NCBI RefSeq assembly: GCF_000813005.1
Contig: NZ_JSYP01000011.1
Span: 1 to 64,000 of the forward strand
Source: Flavobacterium sp. KMS
GTDB taxonomy: Bacteria > Bacteroidota > Bacteroidia > Flavobacteriales > Flavobacteriaceae
Direction of reading: 5' to 3'
Length of the DNA: 64,000 nt
A model generated the notes under the pieces. The model was given only the letters and a program-made list of their open reading frames with translations. It ran no database searches and had not been told where the DNA came from. Below are positions 63,150 through 64,000 of the stretch, piece by piece. Position numbers and translations under genes: made by a program. The first letter of the stretch is position 1; each line of letters begins with the position of its first letter.

Positions 63150-64000
63150 ATGTTCCCACTACAAAGAAACCGCCGTTTAAGAACTAATGAATCTATTCGC
63201 TCTTTAGTTCGTGAAACTACACTAAGTCCAAATGATTTTATGCTTCCAATGTTTATTGCCGAAGGAAAAGATGTAAAAGTCGCCATTCCGTCAATGCCAG
63301 GAATATACCGTCATTCATTGGATAACACGATAAAAGAAGTAAAAGAAGCTTGGGCATTAGGGATAAAAGCAGTGAATCTTTATGTAAAAGTGAGCGAGAA
63401 CCTTAAAGATAATAAAGGGGTAGAAGCTTGGAACAAAGATGGATTAATGCAACAAGCCATTCGTGCTATAAAAGATGCAGTTCCAGAAATGATTGTAATG
63501 CCAGATGTAGCACTAGACCCATTTTCTATTTACGGACACGACGGAATTATAGAAAACGGACAAGTTATAAACGATGCAACGGTAGATGCATTAACTCGTA
63601 TGAGTTTAAGTCATGCCGATGCAGGAGCCGATTTTGTAGCGCCAAGCGACATGATGGACGGTCGCGTTCTTGCAATCCGTAAAGCATTAGAAGAAAACGG
63701 ACACCACAATGTGGGAATCATGAGTTATAGTGCCAAATATGCTTCGGCATTTTACGGACCGTTCCGTGATGCATTAGATTCTGCACCAGTTGATTCTTTA
63801 GATATTCCAAAAGATAAAAAAACATACCAAATGGATTATGCCAATCGTATCGAAGGACTTCGTGAAGCATTGCTAGATGTAGAAGAAGGAGCAGATATCG
63901 TTATGGTAAAACCAGGAATTGCTTATCTGGATATCGTTCGCGAGATAAAAGATGCAGTTCACGTGCCAGTTGCAGTATATCAGGTTTCGGGAGAATACGC
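63150..64000 (+). CDS. hemB: Porphobilinogen synthase (partial, Mg-type metal site)
   Basis: HemB joins two 5-aminolevulinate molecules into porphobilinogen. The visible 283 residues run off the window; a full protein would have about 325-330. The two active-site lysines are Lys196 in YSAKYASAFYGPF and Lys254 in MVKPGIAYLDIV. The metal-binding stretch at 119-132 reads DVALDPFSIYGHDG: aspartates replace the three cysteines of the zinc type, so it should use magnesium instead. It is the last heme gene of the region, with its own promoter. Confidence 0.95.
   Translation, partial: MFPLQRNRRLRTNESIRSLVRETTLSPNDFMLPMFIAEGKDVKVAIPSMPGIYRHSLDNTIKEVKEAWALGIKAVNLYVKVSENLKDNKGVEAWNKDGLMQQAIRAIKDAVPEMIVMPDVALDPFSIYGHDGIIENGQVINDATVDALTRMSLSHADAGADFVAPSDMMDGRVLAIRKALEENGHHNVGIMSYSAKYASAFYGPFRDALDSAPVDSLDIPKDKKTYQMDYANRIEGLREALLDVEEGADIVMVKPGIAYLDIVREIKDAVHVPVAVYQVSGEY

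Noticed and set aside
63428..63682. 84-codon plus-strand frame
   Set aside because: It is an out-of-frame shadow inside hemB; its Cys/Arg/Ser-rich text has no family likeness.

Overview
The window looks like chromosome of a Flavobacterium (Bacteroidetes/Flavobacteriia). The DNA is AT-rich. Several promoters match the Bacteroidetes pattern (a TTG-like -33 box, a 17-21 nt spacer, then TAnnTTTG). Shine-Dalgarno sequences are essentially absent. Marker content is typical: a sprC-sprD-sprB-sprF gliding motility locus, type IX secretion signals, WG-repeat proteins, GxxExxY proteins, and DUF4837 and DUF4421 families.

Layout. Positions 1-9.3 kb hold housekeeping genes (trpS, an acyltransferase, recA, a thioesterase, holB), two tandem WG-repeat exported proteins and one GxxExxY gene set in tandem repeats. 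Positions 9.7-32.8 kb form one long co-directional block of seven genes that matches the known sprB operon of F. johnsoniae. It ends in the 4839-residue mobile adhesin SprB and its PorP-like outer membrane partner SprF. Positions 33.0-37.7 kb carry pgk, a LysM lytic transglycosylase, a DUF4837 lipoprotein and an acetyltransferase. Positions 37.7-40.4 kb are an accessory island: two palindromic elements bracket an XRE regulator, a 50-residue double-glycine-leader peptide with its own terminator, a protein resembling the glycine-rich-domain (GRDP-like) family, and an exported serine hydrolase. Positions 40.5-49.0 kb carry a CtpA-type protease, rnpA, a second acyltransferase next to an acyl-ACP desaturase, an HD phosphohydrolase, a crotonase and a sensor kinase.

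Positions 49.0-64.0 kb are a heme biosynthesis region. HemJ and HemH lie on the minus strand; HemA, HemC, HemD, HemE, HemF and HemB lie on the plus strand, with an AraC regulator between the two arms. Together they cover nearly the whole C5 route from glutamyl-tRNA to protoheme, lacking only hemL. A second GxxExxY gene sits between hemA and hemC, again inside an array of short direct and inverted repeats.

Most interesting points: the compact peptide/GRDP-like/hydrolase island as a candidate undescribed ribosomal-peptide system; the repeated association of GxxExxY genes with locus-specific repeat arrays; the three-part SprD architecture encoded by 51-bp DNA repeats; a small gene beside sprC that shares a copied segment with it; a possible vestigial secretion tail on SprC; and a cysteine cluster in ferrochelatase. 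No tRNA, rRNA, CRISPR array or complete insertion sequence was recognised.
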